Positions 15,705 to 24,838 of a stretch of DNA of 38,832 nucleotides are shown piece by piece (within the stretch, counting starts at the first letter, position 1; each line of letters opens with the position of its first letter). Source of the stretch: Anaerolineae bacterium. GTDB taxonomy: Bacteria; Chloroflexota; Anaerolineae; JAAYZQ01. The DNA lies in NCBI GenBank assembly GCA_016929795.1, contig JAFGIA010000312.1, positions 1 through 38,832 on the forward strand, given 5' to 3'. The notes beneath the pieces were generated by a model. The model made no database searches, was not told the DNA's origin, and saw nothing but the letters and a program-made list of their open reading frames with translations. Both the position numbers and the translations under genes were made by a program.

Positions 15705-16184
15705 ATGAGAGGGGCTGGCACGGAATGGCGGATCGTGGGCCCTGACCTGGGGCAGGCTGCCGCATGCGAGCCGATCCTGCGCGCGCTGCCTGACTGGTTC
15801 GGCATCGAAGAGGCTATCGTGCACTATGTGGGCGAAATCGAGCGCCTGCCGACCTTTCGGGCTGTGGGCGATGGGGGCGCCACGCTCGGCTTTGTGAGCG
15901 TCAAGCAGCACACGCCGTTCGCGGCGGATCTGTATGTCCTGGGCGTGCGGCGTGAGGCGCACAGGCAGGGCATCGGCTCGGCCATGCTGGCGGCTGTGGA
16001 AGCCTGGCTGCGCGGGCAGGGCGTCGAGTACCTGCAGGTCAAGACCCTCAGCGAGGCCCATCCCGACCCGAACTATGCCCGCACGCGGCTCTTTTACGAG
16101 GCTGCCGGGTTCCGGCCCCTGGAAGAGATGCCCGAGTTGTGGGATGAAGCGAACCCGTGCCTGATTATGATCAAACGTCTCTGA
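15705..16184 (+). CDS. GNAT-family N-acetyltransferase
   Basis: A 159-residue acetyl-CoA-dependent acetyltransferase. The fold's marks are the beta-4 strand ADLYVLGVRREAHRQGIGSAML, with HRQGIGSA (86-93) as the acetyl-CoA pyrophosphate loop, and the C-terminal NYARTRLFYEAAGFRPL typical of GNAT enzymes. The substrate cannot be told. The ATG at 15705 is chosen for GGGAGGT six bases upstream; the open frame begins inside the preceding gene in another phase. It sits alone between the giant protein and the MscS channel, each with its own signals. Confidence 0.92.
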   Translation: MRGAGTEWRIVGPDLGQAAACEPILRALPDWFGIEEAIVHYVGEIERLPTFRAVGDGGATLGFVSVKQHTPFAADLYVLGVRREAHRQGIGSAMLAAVEAWLRGQGVEYLQVKTLSEAHPDPNYARTRLFYEAAGFRPLEEMPELWDEANPCLIMIKRL

Positions 16185-16316
16185 TCCGCTTGTGGCGTGT
16201 GGAGAGATGGTGGTCGATCCTCTCCACCGCCGCGCCCAGGCTGTTTTTGGCATGGATGAGGGCCGCGAGGCTGGCGGCGGCGGCCAGTCGCGGATCGGCA
16301 GGCGACGGTGGGGGGC

Positions 16317-16345
16317 TTGCGAGGGGGTGCTCTTTGTGTTACAAT
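16317..16345 (+). promoter_or_regulatory. Promoter of the BON-MscS channel gene
   Basis: TTGCGA (16317-16322), 17-bp spacer, TACAAT (16340-16345). The predicted start is about 48 bases before the ATG at 16400. The gap 16185-16316 has no rightward gene; an unstarted leftward frame there is discussed under findings. Confidence 0.75.
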
Positions 16346-16399
16346 CACGACCAACGAAGGGTCGGGTCGGGTTTGCAAGAAAGTGGGAACTGGAGAACC

Positions 16400-17881
16400 A
16401 TGGATCGATTTCAAACTGGACGATACGGGGCGACGGAGCGGGGCAGGTGGGCGCACGCACCCCGCGCTTTTTTATGGCTAGCAGCCCTGATCTGCCTCGC
16501 CGCATTCCCTGCCGGTGCCGATGCCCAGGCTCAGCCAGCGCCGACGCCGACGGCAGCGGCCGACGAGACGCCCCTGGAAGCCCCTGAGTACGTCGACGTC
16601 GAGCCGGTGGCGCGCGACGAGCAGATCCGCGAGCGGCTGCAGGATATCCTCAAAGCCACTGGCTGGTTCATGAACCCTGACGTCCAGGTGCGCGATGGCG
16701 TCGTCTTTCTCGGAGGCCAGACCGAGACAGAAGAGTTTAAAACGTGGGCGGGCGACCTTGCCCGGCGCACGCAGGATGTCGCGGCCGTCGTCAACCGGAT
16801 CGAGATCATTGAGCCTTCGCCGTGGGATTTTCAGCCCGCGCTCGCCGGCTTGACCGATCTGTGGCGCGGCATTGTGCGCGCGCTCCCGACCATCGGCTTT
16901 AGCCTCGTCATCTTGCTGATCACCTTTGCGGCCGCGTGGCTGGCCACCAAGATCACCCGCGTATTGCTCCGCCGCCACTTTGCTGCTCCCCTGCTGGTCA
17001 GTGTTGGCGCGCGCACTGCGGGCGTGATCGTCTTTCTCATCGGCTTGTACGTTATCTTTTATGTCACCGGCCTGACCAACATCGCCCTCACGGTCATTGG
17101 CGGCACTGGCCTGCTCGGCCTTGTGCTCGGTATTGCCTTCCAGGACATCACAGAGAACTTTTTGGCGAGCCTCTTTTTGAGTTTGCAGAGCCCGTTCCGC
17201 AGTGGCGACCTGGTCGAGATCGAGGGGATCATTGGGTTCGTCCAGGCCCTGACGACACGCACGACGATCCTCATGACCCAGGATGGCAACCACGTGCAGA
17301 TCCCGAACGCCACCGTGTACAAGAGCAAGCTGTGGAACTATACGAGCAACCCCAACCGCCGGCTCGACTTTATCGTCGGCATCGGCTACGACGAGTCGAC
17401 GACAAACGCGCAAGAGATCGCACTCGGGGTGCTGGCCGAGCACCCTGGCGTGCTGAAGGAGCCGGAGCCACTGGTGTTGGTGGATAATCTCGGGGCCGCG
17501 GCAGTCAACCTGCGCATCTATTTCTGGTTCGACGGCACCCAGCTCAGCCCGATCAAGATCAAGTCGTCGGTGATCCGCTTGATCAAGCGCGCCTTCCAGG
17601 AGGCAGGGATTGCCATGCCCGGCGAGGTACGCGAGCTCACCTTCCCCCACGGCTTGCAGGTGCGCCTGCTGGAGCCCGACGGCGACCGCCGCGAACCAGC
17701 CGCCCCGTCCCTGCCTTGGGACAAGCGGTCCGCGCAGGAGCCCGAGGCGGTATCGACCCAGGCCGAGGGCGGGCTGCGCAGCGAGGCGGTCGAGATCGAA
17801 GAGCAGGCCCGCCATTCCCGCTCGCCCGAAGAAGGCCAGGATCTACTCAAGCCGGCAGAACCCAGCCCGGAGTCCGCCTGA
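16400..17881 (+). CDS. MscS-family mechanosensitive channel with N-terminal BON-like domain
   Basis: A 493-residue membrane channel expected to open under membrane tension and release solutes. A signal-like segment (22-43, ending near ADAQA) is followed by a Pro/Ala linker and a BON-like domain (about 72-137; IRERLQDILKATGW ... VNRIEIIEPS) that would face outward. Helices lie near 164-182 and 206-224, and the pore helix region 228-262 has the glycine-rich GGTGLLGLVLGIAFQDITENF. The MscS beta domain follows (SGDLVEIEGIIGFV, with the typical NHVQIPNATVY). The last 65 residues are acidic and probably disordered. The ATG at 16400 has GGAG six bases upstream. The stop is three bases before the next gene, so the two are co-transcribed. 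Confidence 0.93.
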   Translation: MDRFQTGRYGATERGRWAHAPRAFLWLAALICLAAFPAGADAQAQPAPTPTAAADETPLEAPEYVDVEPVARDEQIRERLQDILKATGWFMNPDVQVRDGVVFLGGQTETEEFKTWAGDLARRTQDVAAVVNRIEIIEPSPWDFQPALAGLTDLWRGIVRALPTIGFSLVILLITFAAAWLATKITRVLLRRHFAAPLLVSVGARTAGVIVFLIGLYVIFYVTGLTNIALTVIGGTGLLGLVLGIAFQDITENFLASLFLSLQSPFRSGDLVEIEGIIGFVQALTTRTTILMTQDGNHVQIPNATVYKSKLWNYTSNPNRRLDFIVGIGYDESTTNAQEIALGVLAEHPGVLKEPEPLVLVDNLGAAAVNLRIYFWFDGTQLSPIKIKSSVIRLIKRAFQEAGIAMPGEVRELTFPHGLQVRLLEPDGDRREPAAPSLPWDKRSAQEPEAVSTQAEGGLRSEAVEIEEQARHSRSPEEGQDLLKPAEPSPESA

Positions 17882-17884
17882 TCT

Positions 17885-18712
17885 ATGAAGGGGAACAGCC
17901 TCGAGCGCGAGCTGCAAATCGCCATCGACCTTGCCCGCCAGGCGGGAGGGGTCCTCCTCGACTATTACCAGGCAGGCATCAGGGTCGAGTACAAGCCCGG
18001 CGACGAGCCGGTGACCGCAGCCGACCGTGCCGCCGATCTCTTGATCCGAACGGCGCTGCAGCGCGCTTTTCCCGGCGACGGCATGCTCACCGAAGAGTCG
18101 GAGGACGATCGGTCGCGCCTCGACAGGGAGCGGGTGTGGATCGTCGACCCGCTCGACGGGACGGGGGACTTTATCGCCAAGACAGATGACTTTGCCGTGC
18201 AAATGGGCCTGGTTGTGGAGGGCGAGCCGTGGCTCGGCGTCGTCTACCAGCCGGTTGGCGACTATTTGTTTTACGCCACGCGCGGCCAGGGTGCGTACGA
18301 GGTGCGGGACGGGCGCCGCCATCGCCTGCACGTGTCGAGCGTGGCCGAGCCGGCCCATATGTGCCTGGTTGCCAGCCGCTCGCACTATACGGACCTGATC
18401 GAGAGAGCACGGCGGGCGCTCGACATCTCGTCGACGCGGCGCGCCGGCAGCGTGGGCGTAAAGGTGGGGTTGTTGGCGCGCGGTGACTGTGATCTCTACC
18501 TGGGGACGACGGTGTGCAAGGAGTGGGATGTGTGCGCACCCCATGCTGTGCTGCGGGAGGCAGGCGGCATGCTGACCGGGCTGCGTGGAGAAGCGATCAC
18601 GTATAACAAGCCCGAGATCGGCGCGTGCCCCGGGCTCGTGGGCAGCAACGGCCACGCACACCAGCAGGTGCTCGACGTGTTGGCGCCGCTCTTGGAAAGG
18701 GCTGGGAGATAA
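17885..18712 (+). CDS. Inositol monophosphatase/CysQ-family phosphatase
   Basis: A 275-residue Mg2+-dependent phosphatase of the FIG superfamily. Metal ligands are visible: E70-E71 (LTEESEDD), D88-P-L-D91-G-T and W214-D215 in KEWDVCAPHAVLREAGG. The family hydrolyses inositol phosphates, fructose-1,6-bisphosphate or 3'-phosphoadenosine 5'-phosphate. The C-terminal WD-CAPHAVLREAGG is nearest in wording to CysQ-like members, which would make it a PAP phosphatase, but no sulfate genes are near and the substrate is open. It starts three bases after the MscS stop and ends two bases before the next ATG, so it is the middle gene of a three-gene operon. Confidence 0.92.
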   Translation: MKGNSLERELQIAIDLARQAGGVLLDYYQAGIRVEYKPGDEPVTAADRAADLLIRTALQRAFPGDGMLTEESEDDRSRLDRERVWIVDPLDGTGDFIAKTDDFAVQMGLVVEGEPWLGVVYQPVGDYLFYATRGQGAYEVRDGRRHRLHVSSVAEPAHMCLVASRSHYTDLIERARRALDISSTRRAGSVGVKVGLLARGDCDLYLGTTVCKEWDVCAPHAVLREAGGMLTGLRGEAITYNKPEIGACPGLVGSNGHAHQQVLDVLAPLLERAGR

Positions 18713-18714
18713 CA

Positions 18715-20259
18715 ATGCGACCGGTGCAGGGACGTGCGGAAGGGGGGGGCAGACAGGGAGAGGGCAGGGCGCAGGCGCGCACGCTGCAGGTGAAGGGGAG
18801 CATCCGGCACGCGCGGCTGCTCCTGGCGCTTCTGGTCACCTGTTCGCTGCTGACCTCCTGCGCGCCGGGAGATGAGCCTCCGCCTGCCGTACCGACTGCC
18901 ACGCCGCTGCCGACGGCGACGCCAACCCCTCTGCCGCCGCCTGTCGGCGAGTTCCCTGCCTATGCGCTCGAAATGGCACTCGACAGCGGCGGCCGCCGCC
19001 TGGCCGGTCACCAGGTCGTGACCTATCCCAATCACACAGGCGACACGCTTTTGGAGATCGTCTTTCGCCTCTATCCGAACCTGCCGCAGTATGGGGGGCG
19101 GATGAGCGTGGGGGAGGTGCGTGTCGACGGAGAAGCAGCGACGACCGTGCTGCGCGCCGGCGACACGGCGCTCGCGGTCACGCTGCCGGAACCCCTGCCG
19201 GCCGAGCGCGCCGTGGAGGTTGCCTTTGACTTTCAGGTAGAGATCCCGGTGGTGGAGGCGGGGTACGCACTCTTGGGCTTGAGCCAGGGCGTGTGGAGCT
19301 TGCCTGATGCCTACGCACTGCTGGCAGTGTATGAGCGGGGAAGGTGGCACGAGGACGTTGCCCCCGCCCATGGGGATGCTGTCTTTGTTGAAGCGGCGCT
19401 GTACGACGTCACTCTTGCTCTGCCGCCCGACCTGGTGCTCGTGGCCACGGGCGAGGTGGCAGAAGAGGCGAGGGCAGCAGGGGGCGAGCGCGTGTACCAT
19501 GTAGCTGGCGGCCCCTTGCGCGAGTTTGCGTGGCTGGCAAGCGCCGGATACCAGGTGATCGAGTCAGCCGCCGGCGACACGGCCGTGCGATCCTACTATT
19601 TGCCAGGGGACCAGGCGGCAGGAGAGGCGGCACTCAACGCGGCGGTGGCCTCGCTGCGGGTGTACGAGGAAAGGTACGGGGCCTATCCTTTCGACACGAT
19701 GGACGTGGTCGAAGCGCCACTGATGCACTATGGCATGGAATATCCGGGCCTGAACCTGATCGGCCTCGACCTGTATCGGGAACAGCGTGCCCAGCTCCAA
19801 GATCGGGTGGTGCACGAGGTGGCGCACCAGTGGTGGTACGCGCAGGTCGGCAACGACCAGGTAAACACGCCGTGGCTTGACGAAGGGCTGGCCGAGTATT
19901 CGATGGCGATCTACTATGGGCAGGCAGAGGGCGAGGCGCGCGCCAATACGCTCGTCAATCAGCGCTGGCTGGTGCCCTACCAGGTGGCTGTGGAGAATGG
20001 GTACGACCGGGTGGTCAACCAACCATCGTCGGCATTTAGCTGGGAGTACGAGGTGATTGTCTATGCCAAGGCTGCCCTCTTTTTTCATGCGCTGCATGAC
20101 GAGCTGGGCGATGACCTGTTTTTTATGGTTCTGCGCACGTATGTCGATCGCTACCGTTGGAAGGTGGCGCGTCCCGAAGATTTCCTCGCCGTGGCCGAGT
20201 CGGTGTCGGGCAGGGATCTGGATGAGCTGTACAGTCGTTGGATCCTGACGGCGCAATAG
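18715..20259 (+). CDS. M1-family zinc metallopeptidase, lipoprotein
   Basis: A 514-residue aminopeptidase-type enzyme. The zinc site is complete: H367-E-V-A-H371 and E390 in WLDEGLAEY, with the 18-residue spacing of the M1 family. Upstream lies a beta-sandwich domain (about 80-260), and HYGMEYPGL (about 343-351) fits the position of the substrate-binding GAMEN loop, although that motif itself is not kept. A lipobox L46-T-S-C49 follows a hydrophobic run (35-46), then a Thr/Pro linker, so it should be anchored outside the membrane. The ATG at 18715 has GGGAG upstream. It leaves 34 residues, several of them arginine, ahead of the hydrophobic run; the GTG at 18790 would give a more usual lipoprotein signal but has no clear ribosome site. 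The altered GAMEN loop suggests a bulk peptidase rather than a classical aminopeptidase N. Confidence 0.92.
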   Translation: MRPVQGRAEGGGRQGEGRAQARTLQVKGSIRHARLLLALLVTCSLLTSCAPGDEPPPAVPTATPLPTATPTPLPPPVGEFPAYALEMALDSGGRRLAGHQVVTYPNHTGDTLLEIVFRLYPNLPQYGGRMSVGEVRVDGEAATTVLRAGDTALAVTLPEPLPAERAVEVAFDFQVEIPVVEAGYALLGLSQGVWSLPDAYALLAVYERGRWHEDVAPAHGDAVFVEAALYDVTLALPPDLVLVATGEVAEEARAAGGERVYHVAGGPLREFAWLASAGYQVIESAAGDTAVRSYYLPGDQAAGEAALNAAVASLRVYEERYGAYPFDTMDVVEAPLMHYGMEYPGLNLIGLDLYREQRAQLQDRVVHEVAHQWWYAQVGNDQVNTPWLDEGLAEYSMAIYYGQAEGEARANTLVNQRWLVPYQVAVENGYDRVVNQPSSAFSWEYEVIVYAKAALFFHALHDELGDDLFFMVLRTYVDRYRWKVARPEDFLAVAESVSGRDLDELYSRWILTAQ

Positions 20260-20348
20260 TGCTGCCGAAGCAAAGCCAACCACAAAACAACATCATCCTC
20301 TTGCGGCAAGCAGAAACCTGGCCCCCTGGTCACAACATAACGAAGCGT

Positions 20349-20377
20349 TTGGAGAATGCTACATCTACTGATACAAT
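20349..20377 (+). promoter_or_regulatory. Promoter of the Rieske oxygenase gene
   Basis: TTGGAG (20349-20354), 17-bp spacer, TACAAT (20372-20377). The start site would be about 33 bases before the ATG at 20417. Nothing else is seen between 20260 and 20348. Confidence 0.75.
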
Positions 20378-20416
20378 ATTTGAAACAAGACACGAGTCAC
20401 AATGGAAGGAGCGCCT

Positions 20417-21424
20417 ATGATTCCCAACCAATGGTACGTGCTAATGGAATCGAAACAGGTCAAGGACAAGCCGGTGGGCGTGACGCGCATGGGCGAAAAG
20501 CTGGTCTTTTGGCGTGACGGGTCGGGCAAAGCGAGCTGCTTGCGCGATAAATGTCCTCACCGGGGTGTCGAGCTGAGCAAGGGCCAGGTGGTGGATGGAA
20601 CATTGGAGTGTCCATTCCATGGATTTCGCTACGATCCTTCCGGGCGTGCCGTTCTGATCCCGGCCCTGGGCCGGGAGGCCCCGGTGCCCAAGGCCTTTCG
20701 GGCCCACAGCTATCCCACCTACGAGGCCGAAGGCTTTATCTGGGTGTGGTGGGGCGACGACGCGCCGGATGGCATACCCAAAGACCTGGCTCCACCCCGC
20801 TTTTTCGATGACATTGGCGAGGGCTTTACCTACAAGAGTGTGTACGATCCATGGAAAGCCCACTATTCGCGCGTCATTGAGAACCAGCTGGACGTGGTGC
20901 ACCTGCCTTTCATCCATCACAACACCATCGGGCGCGGAGGGCGCACGGTGGTGGATGGCCCGGCCATTGAGTGGGTGGATGACGATATGTTCTACGTCTA
21001 TGTCTACAACCGGGCCGACGATGGTACGCCGCCGCGCAAGGCGAGCGAGCTGCCGGTGCCCCATCCCAGCGGGTTCCGGCTGGAGTTTATCTACCCCAAC
21101 CTGTGGCAGAACCGGATCTCGGACGATGTGCGCGTCGTGGCGGCGTTTGTGCCGGTGGATGAGGAGCACACGCTCCTCTATCTGCGCTTCTACCAGTGCT
21201 TTCTGACCGTGCCTCTGCTGCGCGACCTGGTCACCTGGGCGGCGATGCCGTTTAATGTGATTGTGGCCCACCAGGACCGGCGCGTGGTGGAGACGCATCA
21301 GCCGCAGCCTTCGGGGCTGCGCATTGGCGAAAAGATGATCCAGGGAGACAGGCCGGTGGTCGAGTATCGCCGCAGGCGCGAGACGTTGATCGAGGCTGCG
21401 CGGCAGGGTAGGGACGACCACTGA
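20417..21424 (+). CDS. Rieske-type non-heme iron oxygenase
   Basis: A 335-residue oxygenase of the pheophorbide-a-oxygenase/Rieske ring-hydroxylase type. The [2Fe-2S] ligands are C46-x-H48 and C65-x2-H68. The mononuclear iron site is D159-x2-H162-x4-H167 in ENQLDVVHLPFIHH. The length fits a single-component oxygenase subunit. No ferredoxin, reductase or beta subunit is encoded next to it, so electrons must come from elsewhere. The ATG at 20417 is used because AAGGAG lies six bases upstream; an ATG five codons earlier overlaps that site. The substrate is unknown; aromatic, sterol-like or macrocyclic compounds are all handled by this family. Confidence 0.93.
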   Translation: MIPNQWYVLMESKQVKDKPVGVTRMGEKLVFWRDGSGKASCLRDKCPHRGVELSKGQVVDGTLECPFHGFRYDPSGRAVLIPALGREAPVPKAFRAHSYPTYEAEGFIWVWWGDDAPDGIPKDLAPPRFFDDIGEGFTYKSVYDPWKAHYSRVIENQLDVVHLPFIHHNTIGRGGRTVVDGPAIEWVDDDMFYVYVYNRADDGTPPRKASELPVPHPSGFRLEFIYPNLWQNRISDDVRVVAAFVPVDEEHTLLYLRFYQCFLTVPLLRDLVTWAAMPFNVIVAHQDRRVVETHQPQPSGLRIGEKMIQGDRPVVEYRRRRETLIEAARQGRDDH

Positions 21425-21538
21425 GTCCGGCGTGCTGCTGCTGGTCACCCTAGCACGCTGGCCTCCCCCGGGCACAGGTGATGCCCGACGACCTGGCACG
21501 GGCGGAGTAGCGGGTTGACTGGTGTGTGGAGGAGAACT

Positions 21539-24349
21539 ATGCCTGACTGGTACCGTAAGGATACAACAGAGGTTGTTTCACTGCTGAATACCGATGCCAC
21601 GGCAGGCCTGGCGGCGGCAGAGGCGCAGCGCCGCCAGGCAGAGTACGGCCCCAACGAGCTGGTCGAGCGGGGCGCCAGGAGCCCGTGGCGCATTGTGTGG
21701 GAGCAGCTCACGGGGATGATGGTGGTGATACTGATCATCGCGGCCATCGTGTCGGGCGCGGTAGGCGACTGGAAAGATGCGATCGCTATCCTGGCTATCG
21801 TCGTGCTCAACGCGATACTCGGCTTTAGCCAGGAGTTCCGCGCCGAGAAGGCGATGGCCGCGCTGAAGCAGCTCGCCGTGCCGACTGTGCGCGCGAGACG
21901 CCGACCCGACGACGCCTCGGGGGGAACCGTGGTCGAGATCTCGGCGCGCGAACTGGTGCCAGGCGACGTGGTGCTGATCGAGGCGGGGGCGCTGGTGCCT
22001 GCAGACGGCAGGCTGCTCGAGTCGGCCAATTTGCGCGTTGAGGAGGCGGCGCTGACGGGCGAATCGGAGCCTGTGGAGAAACAGGCTGGCGCGCTGGACA
22101 AGCCTGACCTGCCGCTGGGCGATAGGCGGAACATGGTGTACATGGGCACCGTGGTCACCTACGGGCGCGGCGCGGCCGTGATTACGGCGACGGGCATGGC
22201 CACAGAGCTGGGGCGCATCGCCGAGCTGATCCAGGGGGTGGAGCGCGAGCCGACGCCGCTGCAGCGGCGGTTGGAGCAGTTGGGGCGGGGCCTGGCCGTG
22301 GCGGCGTTGGGCATCGTCGCGATCGTCTTTGTGCTGGGGCTGTTGCGCGGAGAGGATTGGCAATTGATGCTGCTGACGGCGATCAGCATGGCTGTTGCCG
22401 CCGTGCCGGAGGGGCTGCCGGCCGTGGTGACGATCGCCCTGGCGCTGGGCGCGCAGCGGATGCTAAAACGGCAGGCGCTGATCCGGAAGCTGCCGGCCGT
22501 GGAGACGCTCGGCTCGGTGACGGTGATTTGCTCGGACAAGACAGGCACGCTAACAGAGAACCGGATGACCGTCACCGTGCTCGACGTGCTGGGCGAAACG
22601 CAGCAAGTGGATACGCTGCTGGAGCAAGGCATCCCTGTGGCAGACGCAGATCTGCTGCCGGGCCACAGGCCAGAGGTGCGCAGCCTGGGGCTGCTGGCCA
22701 AGGCGGCGGCGCTGTGCAACGACGCCACGCTCGAGCCGACGGCAGAGGGCGGGTACCGGGCGGTGGGCGACCCGACAGAGGGCGCACTCGTCGTGGCGGC
22801 GGCAGAGCTGGGGCTGGTGAAGGACGAGCTCGACAGGCGCTGGCCGCGCGCAGGCGAGGTGCCCTTTACGTCGGAGCGCAAGCGGATGACGACTGTGCAT
22901 CGCGTGGGCGTCACGCCGGAGCAGACAGACGCGCCCTGGTGCTGCGGCGAGCTGGTGGCCTTTTCCAAGGGGGCCGTCGACAGCCTGCTCGACATCTCTG
23001 AGCGTGTGTGGACCGGCGACGAGGAGGTGCTACTGACGGACGAGATGCGAGCGCGCATCCTGCAGGCCAACGACAGGCTGGCGGGCCAGGGACAGCGCGT
23101 GCTCGGGGTCGCCTTTCGGCCGCTCGACGGGCCGGTAGATGAGATGCCCGGCGATCTGTTTGACGAGGAAATGCTGGAGCGAGAGATGACTTTCATCGGC
23201 CTGGTGGGTATGATCGACCCGCCGAGGCCAGAGGTGCGTGGGGCGGTGGCGATGGCCAAGGCGGCGGGCATTCGCCCGGTGATGATCACGGGCGACCACC
23301 CACTGACGGCGCGACAGATCGCGTGGGAGCTGGGCATTACGGATGAAGGACAGCCGCTGACAGGGCGCGATCTGGCGGCCATGTCGGTGGATGACCTTGA
23401 GGGGGTGGTGGGTGACGTGGCCGTATACGCCCGTGTCTCGCCCGAGCACAAGCTCAAGATCGTGCAGGCGCTCCAGGAGCGGGGCCAGATCGTGGCGATG
23501 ACAGGGGACGGCGTGAACGACGCGCCGGCGCTGAAAAGGGCGGACATTGGCGTGGCGATGGGCATCACGGGCACCGATGTGTCGAAGGAAGCGGCCGACA
23601 TGGTGCTGCTCGACGACAACTTTGCGACGATTGTCGCTGCAGTCAAAGAGGGGCGGACGATCTATGACAACATCCGCAAATTCATCAAATACACGCTGAC
23701 GTCGAATGCGGGTGAGATCTGGGTGATGCTGCTGGCGCCGCTGGCAGGCATGCCGCTGCCGCTGCTGCCGCTGCAGATCTTGTGGATCAACCTGGTCACC
23801 GACGGGCTGCCGGGGCTGGCGATGGGCGTCGAGCCGGCGGAGCGCGACACGATGCACCGCCCGCCGTACCATCCGCAAGAAAATATCTTTGGGCGTGGGC
23901 TGGGCAGACACGTGCTGTGGGTCGGCCTGCTGATGGGCCTGGTCAGCCTCGGGATGGGTTACTGGACGTGGCGGGCCGGGTGGGACAACTGGCAGACGAT
24001 GATCTTTGTCACGCTGACCCTATCGCAGATGGGACATGCCCTCGCCGTGCGCTCGCGCGAATCGCTCTTCCAGGTGGGCCTGCTGTCGAACGTGGCGCTA
24101 TTGGGTGCAGTGGCACTGACTTTTGTGCTGCAGTTGGCCGTGGTGTATGTGCCCTTTCTCCAGGATCTCTTCAAGACTCAAACTCTGTCTCTGGGTGAGC
24201 TGCTGATCAGCTTGCTTCTGAGCACCGTCGTGTTCTGGGGTGTCGAGCTGGAAAAGTGGCTGATGCGCCGGGGGAAGGAAGCGCAGCCCCCATCCTCTCG
24301 CAGCTCTGGCCGCTTTGGCCACAAGTTCAAAGATGAGGTGAAGAAATGA
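21539..24349 (+). CDS. SERCA-like calcium-translocating P-type ATPase
   Basis: A 936-residue P2-type ATPase that should export Ca2+. It has the actuator motif TGES (about 172-175), the phosphorylated aspartate D333 in [12 protein letters not shown], and the hinge [16 protein letters not shown] (about 656). Ion-binding residues match SERCA: P290-E-G-L-P294 in M4, SNAGEIW in M5 and [13 protein letters not shown] in M6. The N-terminus has the cation-ATPase domain ([19 protein letters not shown]) and there are ten predicted helices. The ATG at 21539 has GGAGGAG just upstream; the earlier in-frame start lacks one. The stop overlaps the start of the next gene by four bases, so translation is coupled. 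No clear promoter is seen in the 114-base gap before it. Confidence 0.95.
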   Translation: MPDWYRKDTTEVVSLLNTDATAGLAAAEAQRRQAEYGPNELVERGARSPWRIVWEQLTGMMVVILIIAAIVSGAVGDWKDAIAILAIVVLNAILGFSQEFRAEKAMAALKQLAVPTVRARRRPDDASGGTVVEISARELVPGDVVLIEAGALVPADGRLLESANLRVEEAALTGESEPVEKQAGALDKPDLPLGDRRNMVYMGTVVTYGRGAAVITATGMATELGRIAELIQGVEREPTPLQRRLEQLGRGLAVAALGIVAIVFVLGLLRGEDWQLMLLTAISMAVAAVPEGLPAVVTIALALGAQRMLKRQALIRKLPAVETLGSVTVICSDKTGTLTENRMTVTVLDVLGETQQVDTLLEQGIPVADADLLPGHRPEVRSLGLLAKAAALCNDATLEPTAEGGYRAVGDPTEGALVVAAAELGLVKDELDRRWPRAGEVPFTSERKRMTTVHRVGVTPEQTDAPWCCGELVAFSKGAVDSLLDISERVWTGDEEVLLTDEMRARILQANDRLAGQGQRVLGVAFRPLDGPVDEMPGDLFDEEMLEREMTFIGLVGMIDPPRPEVRGAVAMAKAAGIRPVMITGDHPLTARQIAWELGITDEGQPLTGRDLAAMSVDDLEGVVGDVAVYARVSPEHKLKIVQALQERGQIVAMTGDGVNDAPALKRADIGVAMGITGTDVSKEAADMVLLDDNFATIVAAVKEGRTIYDNIRKFIKYTLTSNAGEIWVMLLAPLAGMPLPLLPLQILWINLVTDGLPGLAMGVEPAERDTMHRPPYHPQENIFGRGLGRHVLWVGLLMGLVSLGMGYWTWRAGWDNWQTMIFVTLTLSQMGHALAVRSRESLFQVGLLSNVALLGAVALTFVLQLAVVYVPFLQDLFKTQTLSLGELLISLLLSTVVFWGVELEKWLMRRGKEAQPPSSRSSGRFGHKFKDEVKK

Positions 24350-24687
24350 AGATTGCCAAGTTGATCGCTGTGCTGGGCCTCGTGGCCATGAGCGCTGTCC
24401 TGGTGAATGGCTTTGTCGCCGGCGACCTGGCCGAGGAGGGGGGCAAGCTGCTCCAAATGCCGTGGGGCATCGTCTCGCTGGTCGACCTGTACGTCGGCTT
24501 TGTCCTCTTTTCGGGGTGGATCGTCTATCGGGAGCGCTCGCTTGCCCGTTCCGCCGTGTGGGTGGTACTGATCATGGTCCTCGGCTTCTGGGCGGCAAGC
24601 CTGTACACGCTGCTGGCCCTGCAGGCGAGCGCCGGGGATTGGCACCGCTTCTGGCTCGGCCGGCGGGGGCTGTTAGAGGCGCATTAG
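24346..24687 (+). CDS. DUF1475-like small membrane protein
   Basis: A 113-residue protein with three predicted helices (about 5-25, 42-62, 70-92). The stretch [25 protein letters not shown] followed by [14 protein letters not shown] resembles DUF1475, whose members share W-x3-LVD-Y and a W-hydrophobic-YKE core. Its function is not known. It begins inside the stop of the Ca2+-ATPase gene (ATGA overlap), so it is made together with the pump and could be a small accessory subunit. The family call is from memory and moderate. Confidence 0.75.
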   Translation: MKIAKLIAVLGLVAMSAVLVNGFVAGDLAEEGGKLLQMPWGIVSLVDLYVGFVLFSGWIVYRERSLARSAVWVVLIMVLGFWAASLYTLLALQASAGDWHRFWLGRRGLLEAH

Positions 24688-24703
24688 AAATATTTGCAAT
24701 ATC

Positions 24704-24793
24704 TTGACAAAACCTTTCAAGTGTGGTATAATCCTTATTGACGTATAAGGGATGGAGGTGCCACCTGGCAGCCTAAAACTGTAGAGGGCACCT
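24704..24793 (+). promoter_or_regulatory. Consensus promoter, operator-like repeat and leader hairpin
   Basis: A perfect TTGACA (24704-24709), 17-bp spacer and perfect TATAAT (24727-24732). CCTTAT-6-ATAAGG (24733-24750) is an inverted repeat covering the predicted start, and CTTGA/TCAAG flanks the -35. The leader then holds AGGTGCC/GGCACCT (24756-24762, 24787-24793) and a CTTTC/GAAAG hairpin (24795-24808). It drives the M50 protease gene. Full consensus plus an operator at +1 suggests strong expression held down by a repressor. Confidence 0.8.
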
Positions 24794-24838
24794 TCTTTCC
24801 CGAGAAAGCGGAACTTGGGATAGGGAAGGAGGACCACG

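Noticed and set aside
22159..23646. 495-codon leftward open frame opposite the Ca2+-ATPase
   Set aside because: Ser/Pro/Thr-rich shadow of the well-defined P-type ATPase.
24733..24750. Inverted repeat before the M50 gene as a CIRCE (HrcA) site
   Set aside because: CIRCE is TTAGCACTC-9-GAGTGCTAA; neither arms nor spacing match.
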